From positions 124,001-188,000 of the forward strand of contig NZ_JAAOZC010000004.1 of the NCBI RefSeq assembly GCF_011761305.1: a stretch of 64,000 nucleotides of DNA. Direction: 5' to 3'. Shown here one piece after another: positions 15,896 to 25,213 of the stretch. The number at the start of each line of letters is the position of its first letter. The stretch's first letter is position 1. The translations under genes and the position numbers were made by a program. The notes beneath the pieces were generated by a model. The model saw only the letters and a list, made by a program, of their open reading frames with translations, was not told where the DNA came from and searched no databases. Source of the DNA: Sphingomonas vulcanisoli (GTDB lineage: Bacteria > Pseudomonadota > Alphaproteobacteria > Sphingomonadales > Sphingomonadaceae).

Positions 15896-16156
15896 TTAGC
15901 GATAGCGCCAGCCGTCGTGCCAGCGCTCACGATGCTGCCAGTAGCGGTGGCCATCCCAATAGCCACGGTTCGGACCATCGTACCAAGTTCCCACGACAAG
16001 GCCGGGTCCACCGACAACCACTGGGCCGCGATTGGAGCGGCAGTGGCCATAATAACCGCGATGCGCACCGGGGCCGCAGCCATCAGCGGCGAAAGCGGAA
16101 GTTGTGGCGGTCAAAGCAATACCCGCGCCGAGCGCGGCAAGCATGAACTTCTTCAT
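15896..16156 (-). CDS. Small secreted GCG_CRPN-motif protein
   Basis: The 86-residue exported protein has a signal peptide (about 1-23, ...TSAFA|AD) followed by GCGPGAHRGYYGHCRSN (about 26-42). This matches the GCG...CRPN prefix motif found in short alphaproteobacterial secreted proteins, here with Ser in place of Pro. The rest is Gly-, Tyr-, Trp- and His-rich (WDGHRYWQHRERWHDGWRYR), suggesting metal or surface binding. Strong AGGAGAG ribosome binding site. Function unknown; the motif assignment is from memory of the family. Confidence 0.75.
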   Translation of the reverse strand: MKKFMLAALGAGIALTATTSAFAADGCGPGAHRGYYGHCRSNRGPVVVGGPGLVVGTWYDGPNRGYWDGHRYWQHRERWHDGWRYR

Positions 16157-16409
16157 GACGAACTCTCCTCATACTCAACCGTCGCCCGCGAGCGGCGGAA
16201 CTGGACTTCGCCCCGCAAGGTCACGGGCTTCCATCAGTCACCACAAAATTCGCATATCGGCCGTGAGTTCCAACTGAACACGTTGTTGTTTTAGCGAAAG
16301 CTTTGCGGCGACTTCATGCGCGCGACTAAGGTCTTAAAATGTCGCAGTTTACAGTCATCGGCCTCCGAAAGGTTGCAATCGCGCAACCAACTGCGTCTGG
16401 GAAATTCCT

Positions 16410-16443
16410 CGCGCGCGTATACGTACGCGTACGCGTACGCGCG
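16410..16443. promoter_or_regulatory. Alternating purine-pyrimidine (Z-DNA-prone) tract upstream of gyrA
   Basis: For 34 bases every step alternates pyrimidine and purine, with CG runs and three TACGCG units. Such sequence flips to left-handed DNA under negative supercoiling. It lies 78 bases before the gyrA start. The arrangement suggests supercoiling-sensitive control of gyrase, which is homeostatically regulated in bacteria; the link here is inference. Confidence 0.6.
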
Positions 16444-16521
16444 GGCTGGTCAGACGGTGCCGGAATGACTAGATGAGGGAAGCCGGGTGCGCCCGCGCCA
16501 CCATCTGACAGGAAAACCGAT

Positions 16522-19335
16522 TTGGCCACCGTACCGCCGCCCACCGAAGGCAGCGACATTTCTCCGATCAACATCGTCGATGAAATGAAGTCGAGCTACC
16601 TCGATTACGCGATGAGCGTGATCGTGGCGCGCGCGCTCCCCGATGTCCGCGACGGTCTCAAGCCCGTCCACCGCCGCATTCTCTACGCCAGCCAGGAAGG
16701 CGGGTTCGTCCCCGGCCGGCCGTACCGCAAGTCCGCCAAGATCGTCGGTGACGTCATGGGCAACTATCACCCGCATGGCGATAGCTCGATCTACATGGCG
16801 CTGGCCCGCATGGCGCAGGATTGGGCGATGCGCGTGATGCTCGTCGATGGCCAGGGCAATTTCGGATCGATGGACCCCGATCTGCCCGCTTCGATGCGCT
16901 ACACCGAAGCGCGCCTGTCCAAACCGGCGATGGCGCTGTTGGAAGATATCGACAAGGACACGGTCGATTTCGGCCCGAATTATGATGGTTCGCGCACCGA
17001 GCCGCTGGTGCTCCCCGCCCGCTTTCCCAATCTGCTGGTCAATGGTGCGGGCGGCATTGCGGTCGGCATGGCGACCAACATTCCGCCGCATAACCTGGGC
17101 GAGGTGCTCGCGGCCTGCCGCGCCTATATCCAGAAAGAAGTGCTGGGTGGTGAGCTGATCACCAACGAAGAGCTGATCGAGATCGTCCCCGGCCCCGATT
17201 TCCCGACCGGCGGCCTGATCCTCGGCCGCGGCGGCGCGCGCAACGCCTATACGCTCGGCCGCGGATCGATCATGATGCGCTCGCGCCATGTCGTCGAGAC
17301 CGGACGCAACGATCGCCAGTCGATCGTCCTCACCGAGATCCCCTATCAGGTCGGCAAGTCGGGCCTGGTCGAGGGGATCGCCGAGGCCGCCAAGGACAAG
17401 CGTATCGAGGGCGTCTCGGATATCCGCGACGAGAGCAACCGACACGGCGTCCGCATCGTCATCGAACTCAAGCGCGATGCCACGCCCGAAGTCGTGCTGA
17501 ACCAGCTCTGGCGACACACGCAGGCGCAATCCTCCTTCCCCGCCAACATGCTGGCGCTTCGCGGCGGCCGCCCCGAAGTTCTGACACTCCGCGACATCAT
17601 CGAAGCGTTCGTCCGCTTCCGCGAAGAGGTCATCACCCGCCGTTCGAAGTTCGAGTTGCTCAAGGCACGCGATCGGGCGCACGTCTTGCTCGGCCTCGTG
17701 CTGGCGGTCTCGAACCTCGATGAGGTGGTGAAAATCATCCGCGGATCTAAGGGTCCGCCCGAGGCTCGCGCGCGGCTGCTCGAACGCGAATGGCCGATCG
17801 CGGAGATCGCGCCCTATATCAAACTGGTCGAGGCGTTCGATGGTGCCAGTGATGGCGACACCTATCGGATGAGCGATGCGCAGGTCCGCGCGATCCTCGC
17901 ACTCCGCCTATCGAGCCTCACCGCGCTCGGTCGCGACGAGATCGGCGGCGAGCTCGAGACGCTGGCCGCCTCGATCACCGAACTGCTCGAAATCCTCGCC
18001 AACCGCGCGCGGCTCTACGAGGTGATGGGCGAGGAGCTGGACGCGATCGACGCGGCTTTCTCCACGCCGCGCCGTACTGAAATCACCGCCGGCGGCGACG
18101 ATATCGACGACGAGGATCTGATCGAGCGGCAGGACATGGTCGTCACCGTCACGCTCGGCGGCTACATCAAGCGCACCCCACTCGATACCTTCCGCACCCA
18201 GGCGCGCGGCGGCAAGGGCCGCTCGGGCATGGCGACCAAGGATGAGGATGCGGTCACCAAATTGTTCGTGACGAGCACGCATACACCGGTGCTGTTCTTC
18301 TCCACCGCGGGCAAAGTCTATCGCATGAAGGTGTGGAAGCTGCCCGAGGGCGCCCCGCAGGCGCGCGGCCGGCCAATGGTCAACCTGCTGCCGCTGGCGG
18401 CGGGCGAGACAATCTCCACCGTGCTGCCGCTGCCGGAGAATGAGGAGCAGTGGAAGGATCTCCACATCCTGTTCGCGACTGCCAAGGGCCTCGTCCGTCG
18501 CAACAGCATGGATCAGTTCACCCGCGTGCCCACCGCCGGCAAGATCGCGATGCGCTTCTCCGAAAGCGACGAGGATGACGCCGAGAACACCACCGATCGC
18601 CTGATCGGCGTGACCTTGCTGACCGAAGAGGACGACGTCCTGCTCGCCACGCGCAACGGCAAAGCGATCCGCTTCGCCGCGACCGACGTCCGCGAATTCC
18701 AGAGCCGCACCTCGGCGGGCGTGCGCGGTGCGCGGCTGCTCGGCGACGACGAGGTGATCTCGCTCTCGATCCTGCGCGGCACGCCATGGGACAAGGATAG
18801 CGAGACCAAGGAGAAATATCTCAAGGCCGCCCCGTGGAAGGAAGGCGAACGCGAGAGCGATCTCGATCCCGCGCTGGTCGAGCAGATGGCGGCAGCCGAG
18901 GAATTCGTGATGACCGTCTGCGCCAATGGCTATGGCAAGCGCAGCTCGGCCTATGAATATCGCCGCACCAACCGCGGTGGCCAGGGCATCACCAATATCG
19001 ATAATCTCGGCCGCAACGGCCCCGTCGTCGCCAGCTTCCCCGCGCATAATGGCGAGCAATTGATGCTCGTCACCGATCAGGCCAAGCTGATCCGCATGTC
19101 GGTCGGCGACACCCGCGTGATCGGCCGCGGCTCCTCGGGCGTGCGCCTGTTCGACGTCGGCAAGGACGAACATGTCGTCTCGGCGGCGCGGATCGAGGAG
19201 AGCGAGGACGAGGCAGAGGGTGATGTCCGCAGTGAGATCGAGGCGGTTTCGCCGGAGGTGGATCCACAGGTGGAGGGCGATACGGGCGAGGATCTGTCCG
19301 ATGGCGGTGAGGCTGAAGGGCCCACGCCCGAATAG
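16522..19335 (+). CDS. gyrA: DNA gyrase subunit A
   Basis: The 937-residue type II topoisomerase subunit breaks and rejoins DNA. The catalytic tyrosine is Y127 in [10 protein letters not shown]. The quinolone-determining region reads [19 protein letters not shown]88 matches E. coli S83, while M92 stands where E. coli has D87. The C-terminal beta-pinwheel (about 540-880) includes the GyrA box QARGGKG. An acidic tail (about 895-937) follows. The start is TTG at 16522, supported by AGGAA upstream and by the conserved [22 protein letters not shown] starting a few residues in. Confidence 0.96.
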   Translation: MATVPPPTEGSDISPINIVDEMKSSYLDYAMSVIVARALPDVRDGLKPVHRRILYASQEGGFVPGRPYRKSAKIVGDVMGNYHPHGDSSIYMALARMAQDWAMRVMLVDGQGNFGSMDPDLPASMRYTEARLSKPAMALLEDIDKDTVDFGPNYDGSRTEPLVLPARFPNLLVNGAGGIAVGMATNIPPHNLGEVLAACRAYIQKEVLGGELITNEELIEIVPGPDFPTGGLILGRGGARNAYTLGRGSIMMRSRHVVETGRNDRQSIVLTEIPYQVGKSGLVEGIAEAAKDKRIEGVSDIRDESNRHGVRIVIELKRDATPEVVLNQLWRHTQAQSSFPANMLALRGGRPEVLTLRDIIEAFVRFREEVITRRSKFELLKARDRAHVLLGLVLAVSNLDEVVKIIRGSKGPPEARARLLEREWPIAEIAPYIKLVEAFDGASDGDTYRMSDAQVRAILALRLSSLTALGRDEIGGELETLAASITELLEILANRARLYEVMGEELDAIDAAFSTPRRTEITAGGDDIDDEDLIERQDMVVTVTLGGYIKRTPLDTFRTQARGGKGRSGMATKDEDAVTKLFVTSTHTPVLFFSTAGKVYRMKVWKLPEGAPQARGRPMVNLLPLAAGETISTVLPLPENEEQWKDLHILFATAKGLVRRNSMDQFTRVPTAGKIAMRFSESDEDDAENTTDRLIGVTLLTEEDDVLLATRNGKAIRFAATDVREFQSRTSAGVRGARLLGDDEVISLSILRGTPWDKDSETKEKYLKAAPWKEGERESDLDPALVEQMAAAEEFVMTVCANGYGKRSSAYEYRRTNRGGQGITNIDNLGRNGPVVASFPAHNGEQLMLVTDQAKLIRMSVGDTRVIGRGSSGVRLFDVGKDEHVVSAARIEESEDEAEGDVRSEIEAVSPEVDPQVEGDTGEDLSDGGEAEGPTPE

Positions 19336-19345
19336 CGTATTGAAG

Positions 19346-19516
19346 CCCTCTCCCGCCTTCGGGCCCCACAAAAGTATTACTTTTGTGGGAACCCTTCCGC
19401 GGGAGAGGGGTGGGTGAGGGTCTTCTTCTCCGTCGCGCCTACGGCCAAGAAGAAGACCCTCACCTCCCATCGCCTGCGGCGACAGGCCCCTCCTCTCCCG
19501 CGAAGGCGGGAGAGGG
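19346..19516. repeat. CCCTCTCCCGC-type composite repeat
   Basis: The element is about 170 bases. CCTCTCCCGC and GCGGGAGAGG arms appear twice, with inner hairpins CCCACAAAAGTATTACTTTTGTGGG (19370-19394) and GAGGGTCTTCTTCT/AGAAGAAGACCCTC. Same subfamily as 53179. It ends just before the DUF952 gene and may supply its GGGAGAGGG ribosome-binding purines. Confidence 0.8.
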
Positions 19517-19530
19517 ATTATGGAGCATCT

Positions 19531-19875
19531 ATGGAACCCGTAGCCTACAAAGTCCTCACCGCACCTCAAATGGCGGAGCTGGAATCGCACGGCCGCTTCG
19601 CCGGCGCGCCGATCGACCTGAGCGACGGCTACATCCACCTCTCCACCGCCGCCCAGCTCGCCGAAACCATCGCCAAGCATTTTGCCGGCCAAAGCGATCT
19701 CCACATCGCCTCGGTCGATCTTGAGACGCTGGGGAACGCGATCAGATGGGAGGAATCGCGCGGCGGCCAGCTCTTCCCGCACCTCTACGGCGAAATGACG
19801 CTGGAAACAGTGCTCGCCTACGGCCCATTGGAACATGAGCCCGACGGATCAATCATGCTGCCGGTAGCGGGATAA
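19531..19875 (+). CDS. DUF952 family protein
   Basis: This 114-residue cytoplasmic protein matches DUF952: YKVLTAPQMAELESHGRFAGAPIDLSDGYIHLSTAAQL (about 6-43) carries the typical DGYIHLST motif, and GQLFPHLYGEMTLETVLAYGPL (about 82-103) the second conserved block. The family has a glutathione-S-transferase-unrelated small fold of unknown biochemical role. The gene is a single unit between two repeats (19346-19516 and 19880-19997). Confidence 0.85.
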   Translation: MEPVAYKVLTAPQMAELESHGRFAGAPIDLSDGYIHLSTAAQLAETIAKHFAGQSDLHIASVDLETLGNAIRWEESRGGQLFPHLYGEMTLETVLAYGPLEHEPDGSIMLPVAG

Positions 19876-19879
19876 GCCG

Positions 19880-19997
19880 ATCCTCCCCTGAAAGGGGAGG
19901 TGGCAGGCAAAGCCTGACGGAGGGGTATTACCCTCTCGATAGCGAAACACCCCTCCACCATGCTACGCATGGTCCCCCTCCCCTTGCAGGGGAGGAT
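19880..19997. repeat. GGGGAGG-type palindromic repeat
   Basis: ATCCTCCCC TGAAA GGGGAGG begins it, GGAGGGGTATT...ACACCCCTCC lies inside, and CCCTCCCC TTGCA GGGGAGGAT closes it. Same subfamily as 3821, 7839 and 63100. Its final T forms the first base (complement of the stop) of the DUF488 gene on the minus strand, so it abuts two convergent genes. Confidence 0.85.
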
Positions 19998-20428
19998 CAA
20001 GGAAACAGGTCCACCACCTCCGCATCCGGCGCCACCGCCCTCAGCAGCAAGGTCCGATGGCAGCCCCCAGGCTCCCGCTCGAAACATAGCAAGGCACTCG
20101 GCTTCTCCGCCGCCAGACCGATCATCTGCGCCGCCTGCGCGATCGCCTCGGGCAGTTCGAGCTGCCCCGCATAGACCCTCTCCAGCACATCATGCTTGCC
20201 CTTGCGCGCCGCCTCCCGCCCCTCCGCGGGCGTGCCCAGCGCCTTGAGGTTGACATATTCGATCCCAGCATCGCGCAGCCCGTTGGCGAGGATATTCTTG
20301 GAAAAGCCCGGCCGCCGCGAAAGGGGCACCGCGCGCACATCGATCAGCCGCGCGACACCCGCGGATTTGAGCGCATCAATAACTTCAGGTTGCGTGGCTT
20401 TCTCATAGCCGATGGTGAAGATTTTCAT
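19997..20428 (-). CDS. DUF488 family protein
   Basis: The 143-residue protein starts MKIFTIGYEKATQPEVIDALKSAGVARLIDVRAVPLSRRPGFSK, the hallmark N-terminus of DUF488, and has the late Cys/His-bearing block LLCFEREPGGCHRTLLLRAVA (about 113-133). The conserved ECxxCHR-like element suggests a metal or nucleic-acid role, but no activity is established. The start at 20428 fits the family N-terminus, although the ribosome binding site is weak. Confidence 0.85.
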   Translation of the reverse strand: MKIFTIGYEKATQPEVIDALKSAGVARLIDVRAVPLSRRPGFSKNILANGLRDAGIEYVNLKALGTPAEGREAARKGKHDVLERVYAGQLELPEAIAQAAQMIGLAAEKPSALLCFEREPGGCHRTLLLRAVAPDAEVVDLFP

Positions 20429-20491
20429 TGTTTGCAGATGGATAGGAGGATCAACGCCTTCAAGGCCTCCCACCACCGGCAGGTCCTGATC

Positions 20492-21274
20492 CTATTTCTC
20501 GGCGATCCGCTTCGCCGCCTCGATAAGCTCCACCGGCATCATCGCAATGATCGTGCTGTTATGCTCCACGCCGATCTCGGTGAGCGTCTGTAGGCGCCGC
20601 ATCTCGAGCGCGCCCGGTGTGCCGCCGATCGTCGCCGCCGCATCCGCCAGCGTCTGCGCCGCCTCCTTCTCGCCCTCGGCCTTAATGATCCGCGCGCGCT
20701 TTTCGCGCACCGCTTCGGCTTCGCGGCCGATCGCGCGCTGCATCTGTTCGGGGATGTCGAGATCCTTCATCTCGATCGAATCGACCACCACGCCCCAATG
20801 ATCGCAGGCGCGCGCCAGCATATCCTGCAGGCGCTGGTTGATCAGGATGCGATCCTTGAGCAGTTGATCGAGATCGCTCTGGCCGATCGCGTCGCGCATC
20901 GCCGTCTCGGCCGCCTGGATCACGGCATTGCCCCAATCCTGCACCGTGGTGGTGACGAGCATCGCATCCTTGGCGCGGAACCACAGCACGGCATTGACCT
21001 TCACCGGCACGCCATCCCGCGTCACCGTCTCTTGTGTATCCAGCACGCGCGTCACCGTACGCAGATCAACCTTCACGACGCGATCGACGAACGGAATCAG
21101 CCAGAACCATCCCGGGCCCTTCGATTCGCCCAGCCGCCCGAGGCGGAACAGCACCGCGCGCTCATATTCCTGGTTCATGCCGAAGCTCTTCAGGCCGGCG
21201 ATAAACGCTGCCCCCAGCACGAAGAAGGCGGGAACGCCGACAATCGGCAGGGCATGGATCACGGCGGGCAGCAT
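20492..21274 (-). CDS. Slipin family SPFH/band-7 membrane protein
   Basis: The 260-residue protein has an N-terminal hydrophobic hairpin-like segment (about 8-28) and a band-7 domain ([40 protein letters not shown], about 34-73), then a coiled-coil region rich in Ala/Glu/Lys ([30 protein letters not shown], about 183-212). This is stomatin/slipin architecture. Such proteins oligomerise on the inner membrane and organise microdomains or guard membrane proteases. In many genomes slipin sits next to an NfeD protein; none is seen here. Confidence 0.88.
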   Translation of the reverse strand: MLPAVIHALPIVGVPAFFVLGAAFIAGLKSFGMNQEYERAVLFRLGRLGESKGPGWFWLIPFVDRVVKVDLRTVTRVLDTQETVTRDGVPVKVNAVLWFRAKDAMLVTTTVQDWGNAVIQAAETAMRDAIGQSDLDQLLKDRILINQRLQDMLARACDHWGVVVDSIEMKDLDIPEQMQRAIGREAEAVREKRARIIKAEGEKEAAQTLADAAATIGGTPGALEMRRLQTLTEIGVEHNSTIIAMMPVELIEAAKRIAEK

Positions 21275-21329
21275 TGCATGTTCCTTCGCCGGTTCAAAAG
21301 CCCGGCGAACCCTTCTACGACGCCCCGCG

Positions 21330-22640
21330 ATGACACACCAGATTCACATCGTCGGCGGCGGCCTGGCCGGTTCGGAAGCCGCCTGGCAGTTGGCCGAGCG
21401 CGGGATCAGGGTTCGCCTGTCCGAAATGCGCGGGGTGGAGGGCACACCCGCCCACCAGACTGATCACCTCGCCGAACTGGTCTGTTCGAACAGCTTCCGC
21501 TCCGATGATCCCGATCGCAACGCGGTGGGTCTGCTCCATGCCGAGATGCGTGCGCTGGGATCGCTGATCCTCGCCAAGGCCGATGCCCATCGCGTGCCGG
21601 CGGGATCGGCGCTGGCGGTGGATCGGGACGGCTATTCGGCGGCGGTGACGGAGGCGATCGACGCGCACCCCAATATCGAGCTCGTCCGGGAGCGGATCGA
21701 CACGCTGCCCCAAGGTCCATCGATCATCGCCACCGGGCCGCTCACCGGCGCGCTGCTGGCCGAGGCGATCAAGGCGGAGACGGGCGAGGAGGCGCTCGCC
21801 TTCTTCGACGCCATCGCCCCGATCGTCCACCGCGACAGCATCGATATGTCGGTCGCCTGGTTCCAGTCGCGTTGGAACAAGGGCGATGGCAGCGATTACA
21901 TCAACTGCCCGATGAACAAGGAGGAGTATCTCGCCTTCCACACCGCGCTGCTCGAAGGCGAGAAGGGCGAATTCAAAGAATGGGAGAAGAACACGCCCTA
22001 TTTTGAGGGCTGCATGCCCGTCGAGGTGATGGCCGATCGCGGAACCGATACGCTCCGCTACGGTCCGATGAAGCCCGTCGGTCTCGATGATCCGCGCACC
22101 GGGCGCTGGCCCTATGCGGTCGTCCAACTGCGGCAGGATAATGCGCTGGGCACGTTGTGGAACATCGTCGGCTTCCAGACCAAACTCAAACATGCCGAGC
22201 AGGTCCGCATCTTCCGCATGATCCCGGGGCTGGAGAAAGCCGAATTCGCGCGTTTGGGCGGCCTCCACCGCAACACCTTCCTGCAAAGTCCCAAGCTGCT
22301 CGATCCCGAGCTCCGGCTGAAATCCCGCCCCACACTCCGCTTCGCCGGGCAGATCACCGGCTGCGAAGGCTATGTCGAAAGCGCCGCGATCGGGATGCTG
22401 GCGGGCCGCTTCGCCGCGGCCGAACTGCTGGGCGAGCCGATCACCCCTCCTCCGCCCGAAACCGCGCTCGGCGCCTTGCTCGGCCACGTCACCGGCGGCG
22501 CCAATGCCGAGACCTACCAGCCGATGAACGTCAACTTCGGCCTGTTCCCGCCGATCGAACTCCGCGCCAAGAAAGCCGATCGCAAGCCGCTGATGGCCGC
22601 GCGCGCCCGTGAAGCCCTGGCGAGATGGCAGGCTGCATAA
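21330..22640 (+). CDS. trmFO: tRNA uridine-54 C5-methyltransferase TrmFO
   Basis: The 436-residue flavoprotein makes ribothymidine at position 54 of tRNA using methylene-tetrahydrofolate and FADH2. The Rossmann start [21 protein letters not shown] (about 5-25) binds [24 protein letters not shown] and [12 protein letters not shown] are family-conserved; the C-terminal [22 protein letters not shown] block closes the FAD site. Length is standard. It is divergent from the slipin gene. Presence of TrmFO in place of TrmA is usual in many alphaproteobacteria. Confidence 0.96.
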   Translation: MTHQIHIVGGGLAGSEAAWQLAERGIRVRLSEMRGVEGTPAHQTDHLAELVCSNSFRSDDPDRNAVGLLHAEMRALGSLILAKADAHRVPAGSALAVDRDGYSAAVTEAIDAHPNIELVRERIDTLPQGPSIIATGPLTGALLAEAIKAETGEEALAFFDAIAPIVHRDSIDMSVAWFQSRWNKGDGSDYINCPMNKEEYLAFHTALLEGEKGEFKEWEKNTPYFEGCMPVEVMADRGTDTLRYGPMKPVGLDDPRTGRWPYAVVQLRQDNALGTLWNIVGFQTKLKHAEQVRIFRMIPGLEKAEFARLGGLHRNTFLQSPKLLDPELRLKSRPTLRFAGQITGCEGYVESAAIGMLAGRFAAAELLGEPITPPPPETALGALLGHVTGGANAETYQPMNVNFGLFPPIELRAKKADRKPLMAARAREALARWQAA

Positions 22641-22681
22641 ACGCCATTGCCCGATGCGCGGTCGGGTAGCACACTCACCCG

Positions 22682-24004
22682 ATGCCGCACCCCCTGCTCA
22701 TCCTCGCCGCGCTCGCCAATACCGCCGCGACGCCGGCGCCGGATCCTGCCGAATTGCGCAAGACGATCGCCGCGCTGGTCGGCTTCGGCACGCGGCACAC
22801 GGCATCCGACACGCAATCGCCCACGCGAGGCATCGGCGCCGCACGCCGCTACGCCGCAGGCCGTTTCGAAGCGTTTTCGAAAGCGTGCCACGGCTGTCTC
22901 ACGGTCGAGACGGTCGGCCGCACCTTCACCGGTCCACGGGCGCCGAACGGTGTCCGTGTCGAGGATGTGATCGCGATCCAGAAGGGCTCGGGCGATCCGG
23001 ACAAGGTCGTGATCGTCCAGGGCCATATCGATAGCCGCATCAGCGATGTGATGAACGCGACCGGCGATGCCCCCGGCGCCAATGATGACGGCTCCGGAAC
23101 CGCGCTCGTCATCGAATCCGCGCGTCTGCTCAGCCGCGAGAGGTTCACCGGCACGATCGTCTATGCAGCGCTCTCGGGCGAGGAACAGGGATTGTGGGGC
23201 GGCACGCTGCTTGCCGAGACCGCCAAGGCGCGTGGCTGGAAGGTGCAGGCAGTGCTCAACAACGATATCGTCGGCAACACGCACGGAATCGGCGGCGAGC
23301 ATGTCGATGACGTCGTCCGCGTGTTCAGCGAGGGCATCGTGCTCTCGGCCGAACCCACCCAGATCAAGCAGCAGCGGGCGATCGGCGGCGAAGACGACAG
23401 CCCCAGCCGCGCGCTGGCCAAGGCGGTGCAGGCGACGGGCGATGCGGATCCGGTCATCGGCCTGCATGTGTTCCCCGTCCGCCGCGCCGATCGTTTCGGG
23501 CGGGGCGGCGATCACACCGCCTTCCTGGAGGCAGGTATCCTCCCCGCCGTGCGGATCACCGAAGCGGTGGAGAATTACGATCGCCAGCACCAGGACCTGC
23601 GGACCGTGGATGAGCGCGTCTATGGCGATACGATCGATTTCGTCGATTTCCCGTATCTCGCCAAGGTGACCGCGCTCAACGTGGCGGTCCTGCGCCGTCT
23701 GGCGAGCGCACCGGCAGCGCCTGAGCATGTCACGATCGAGGGCGCGCTGAGCGACGATACCAGGATCAGCTGGCCGTCGGTCGCGGGGGCCGCGGGCTAT
23801 CGCATTGTGTGGCGCCGCGCCGACGGCACGCCGAACTGGACCGATCGCAAAGATGTCGGCGCCGATGTCAACGCGATCACGCTCACGCACATCAACATCG
23901 ACGATCATTTCTTCGGCGTGGAAGCGCTATCGGCGAACGGCGCGGAAAGCATCGCCACTTTCGGCAGCATGCCGCTGCGGCCCACGCCGGGGCATGTGAA
24001 GTAA
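22682..24004 (+). CDS. M28-family zinc aminopeptidase
   Basis: The 440-residue protein carries the M28 metal ligands in order: GHIDSR (about 117-122), GANDDGSGTA (about 132-141), SGEEQGLWGG (about 163-172), NNDIVGN and GRGGDHTAF (about 270-278). The C-terminal ~80 residues look like a fibronectin type III-type beta domain (ISWPSVAGAAGYRIVWRRADG). A short hydrophobic N-terminus (LLILAALANTAATPA) suggests export. Substrates are probably peptides. An inverted repeat at 24006 terminates it. Confidence 0.9.
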   Translation: MPHPLLILAALANTAATPAPDPAELRKTIAALVGFGTRHTASDTQSPTRGIGAARRYAAGRFEAFSKACHGCLTVETVGRTFTGPRAPNGVRVEDVIAIQKGSGDPDKVVIVQGHIDSRISDVMNATGDAPGANDDGSGTALVIESARLLSRERFTGTIVYAALSGEEQGLWGGTLLAETAKARGWKVQAVLNNDIVGNTHGIGGEHVDDVVRVFSEGIVLSAEPTQIKQQRAIGGEDDSPSRALAKAVQATGDADPVIGLHVFPVRRADRFGRGGDHTAFLEAGILPAVRITEAVENYDRQHQDLRTVDERVYGDTIDFVDFPYLAKVTALNVAVLRRLASAPAAPEHVTIEGALSDDTRISWPSVAGAAGYRIVWRRADGTPNWTDRKDVGADVNAITLTHINIDDHFFGVEALSANGAESIATFGSMPLRPTPGHVK

Positions 24005-24005
24005 C

Positions 24006-24029
24006 GCGCTCCGCCGAAAACCGGAGCGC
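24006..24029. terminator. Stem-loop between convergent genes
   Basis: GCGCTCCG and CGGAGCGC arms enclose an eight-base CCGAAAAC loop, two bases after the peptidase stop codon. It lies between the convergent M28 peptidase and EF-hand genes and lacks a T-tract. Confidence 0.6.
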
Positions 24030-24037
24030 TGCGGGCT

Positions 24038-24505
24038 TCAGCTCTCGTCTTCGTCCTTGGGCTTTTCCGCAGGCGTGCAATTCACCTTCGGCTTGCTCTT
24101 CCGCTGGATCTTGGTCGTCGCGAACTCAGCGGCATCCAGTGCGCCGCTCTTGTCCTTGTCGGCGTCGGCGAAGCGGTCCTCGGTCTTGACCGCATATTCG
24201 TCGAAGCTGAGCTTGCCGTCGCCATTCACGTCGAGCTTGGTGAAGGCCTTGTGCCGGGCGGCGAGGAACTCGTCACGGCTGACCTTGCCGTCCTTGTCAT
24301 GGTCATAGCGGCTGAACCGCTTCTCCTCGCGCGTTTTCTCGCTGGCGGTGGGCGGATCGGGCAGGGCGTCATCGCTCTGCACATTGGTGGCGGCGGCGGC
24401 GAGTTGCGCAAAAGGCGAATGGGTGCCGCTGGGCGTCTTCCACAACAGCATCACGCCGCCCGCGACCAGCAACCCGGCCACCGCCCCGATCAGATAGCGC
24501 CACAT
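24038..24505 (-). CDS. Membrane-anchored EF-hand calcium-binding protein
   Basis: The 155-residue protein has an N-terminal membrane segment (WRYLIGAVAGLLVAGGVMLLW, about 2-22) and three EF-hand-type loops: YDHDKDGKVSRDEF (about 67-80), LDVNGDGKLSFDEY (about 91-104) and ADADKDKSGALDAAEF (about 113-128). A charged Lys/Pro tail follows. Probably a periplasmic Ca2+ buffer or sensor; a partner is not apparent. Confidence 0.82.
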   Translation of the reverse strand: MWRYLIGAVAGLLVAGGVMLLWKTPSGTHSPFAQLAAAATNVQSDDALPDPPTASEKTREEKRFSRYDHDKDGKVSRDEFLAARHKAFTKLDVNGDGKLSFDEYAVKTEDRFADADKDKSGALDAAEFATTKIQRKSKPKVNCTPAEKPKDEDES

Positions 24506-24528
24506 CTTCTGCCCTCCTGAACTGGACG

Positions 24529-25182
24529 CTAACGCCGCGTCAGCCGCAACGCCAGCAGGCGCATCAGCCTGCCCGGTGAGCCCTGTCGCCTGACACCCGG
24601 CGTATCAGCATCGATCCGCGCCAGCCGCGCCAATGCGGCGAGCGGCAGCAGCGCGCGCGGCCATCGGCCTGAGACGCCGGACAGCGCCGCGCGCGCCTGG
24701 GCCCGCGCCTCCGTCTGGACCTTGGCATCCGAATGGCGATGGCCCAAATCCGCTAACGCCCAGCCCTCGCCTGCCGCACCCGCCCGCGCATCCTCATTGC
24801 TGAGCAAGCGAGCGGCAAGCCTGAACAACCGCATACCCCGTTCCTGCCCATGCCGCGTGATCGCCGCTGCATCGGGGACGCCATCGAGAAGAGCCGACCA
24901 GCCATGTTCGATCCCGGCGAGCGCCTTCCCTGTCACGCCGAGCGGCAACACCTCCGCGGCGATCAGCCCGAGCAAGGGCTCGGCAGGCGGGGGCGCGTGA
25001 TCGAGCCGCTCCAGCGACTCTCGCCACCAGGCGAGCCGGATCAGCCCGACATGCGTCTCCTTGGTCGCGCCGACGATCGCCCCCATCCGTTCATCGAGCG
25101 CGAAAAGGGCGGTCAGCGCGGCGCGCTTGTCCGCAGGCGCATAAGCGACGGCAAGCGCGCGCTCGGGATCGACCAGCGCCAT
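24529..25182 (-). CDS. Squalene/phytoene synthase-family protein, NDUFAF6-like
   Basis: The 217-residue protein resembles the truncated alphaproteobacterial squalene/phytoene synthase relatives: ALTALFALDERMGAIVGATKETHVGLIRLAWWRESLERLD (about 22-61) aligns with the first conserved block (AFN.E...EIRLQWWR). The aspartate-rich DxxxD metal motifs needed for prenyl synthase chemistry are not visible, so it is probably not a carotenoid enzyme; NDUFAF6-like respiratory complex I assembly is one option. The start at 25182 follows a GGAGGATTT ribosome binding site. It trails pdhB by 31 bases and may share its transcript. Confidence 0.68.
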   Translation of the reverse strand: MALVDPERALAVAYAPADKRAALTALFALDERMGAIVGATKETHVGLIRLAWWRESLERLDHAPPPAEPLLGLIAAEVLPLGVTGKALAGIEHGWSALLDGVPDAAAITRHGQERGMRLFRLAARLLSNEDARAGAAGEGWALADLGHRHSDAKVQTEARAQARAALSGVSGRWPRALLPLAALARLARIDADTPGVRRQGSPGRLMRLLALRLTRR

Positions 25183-25213
25183 CAAATCCTCCCCATGATT
25201 TCCTGGGGAGGAA

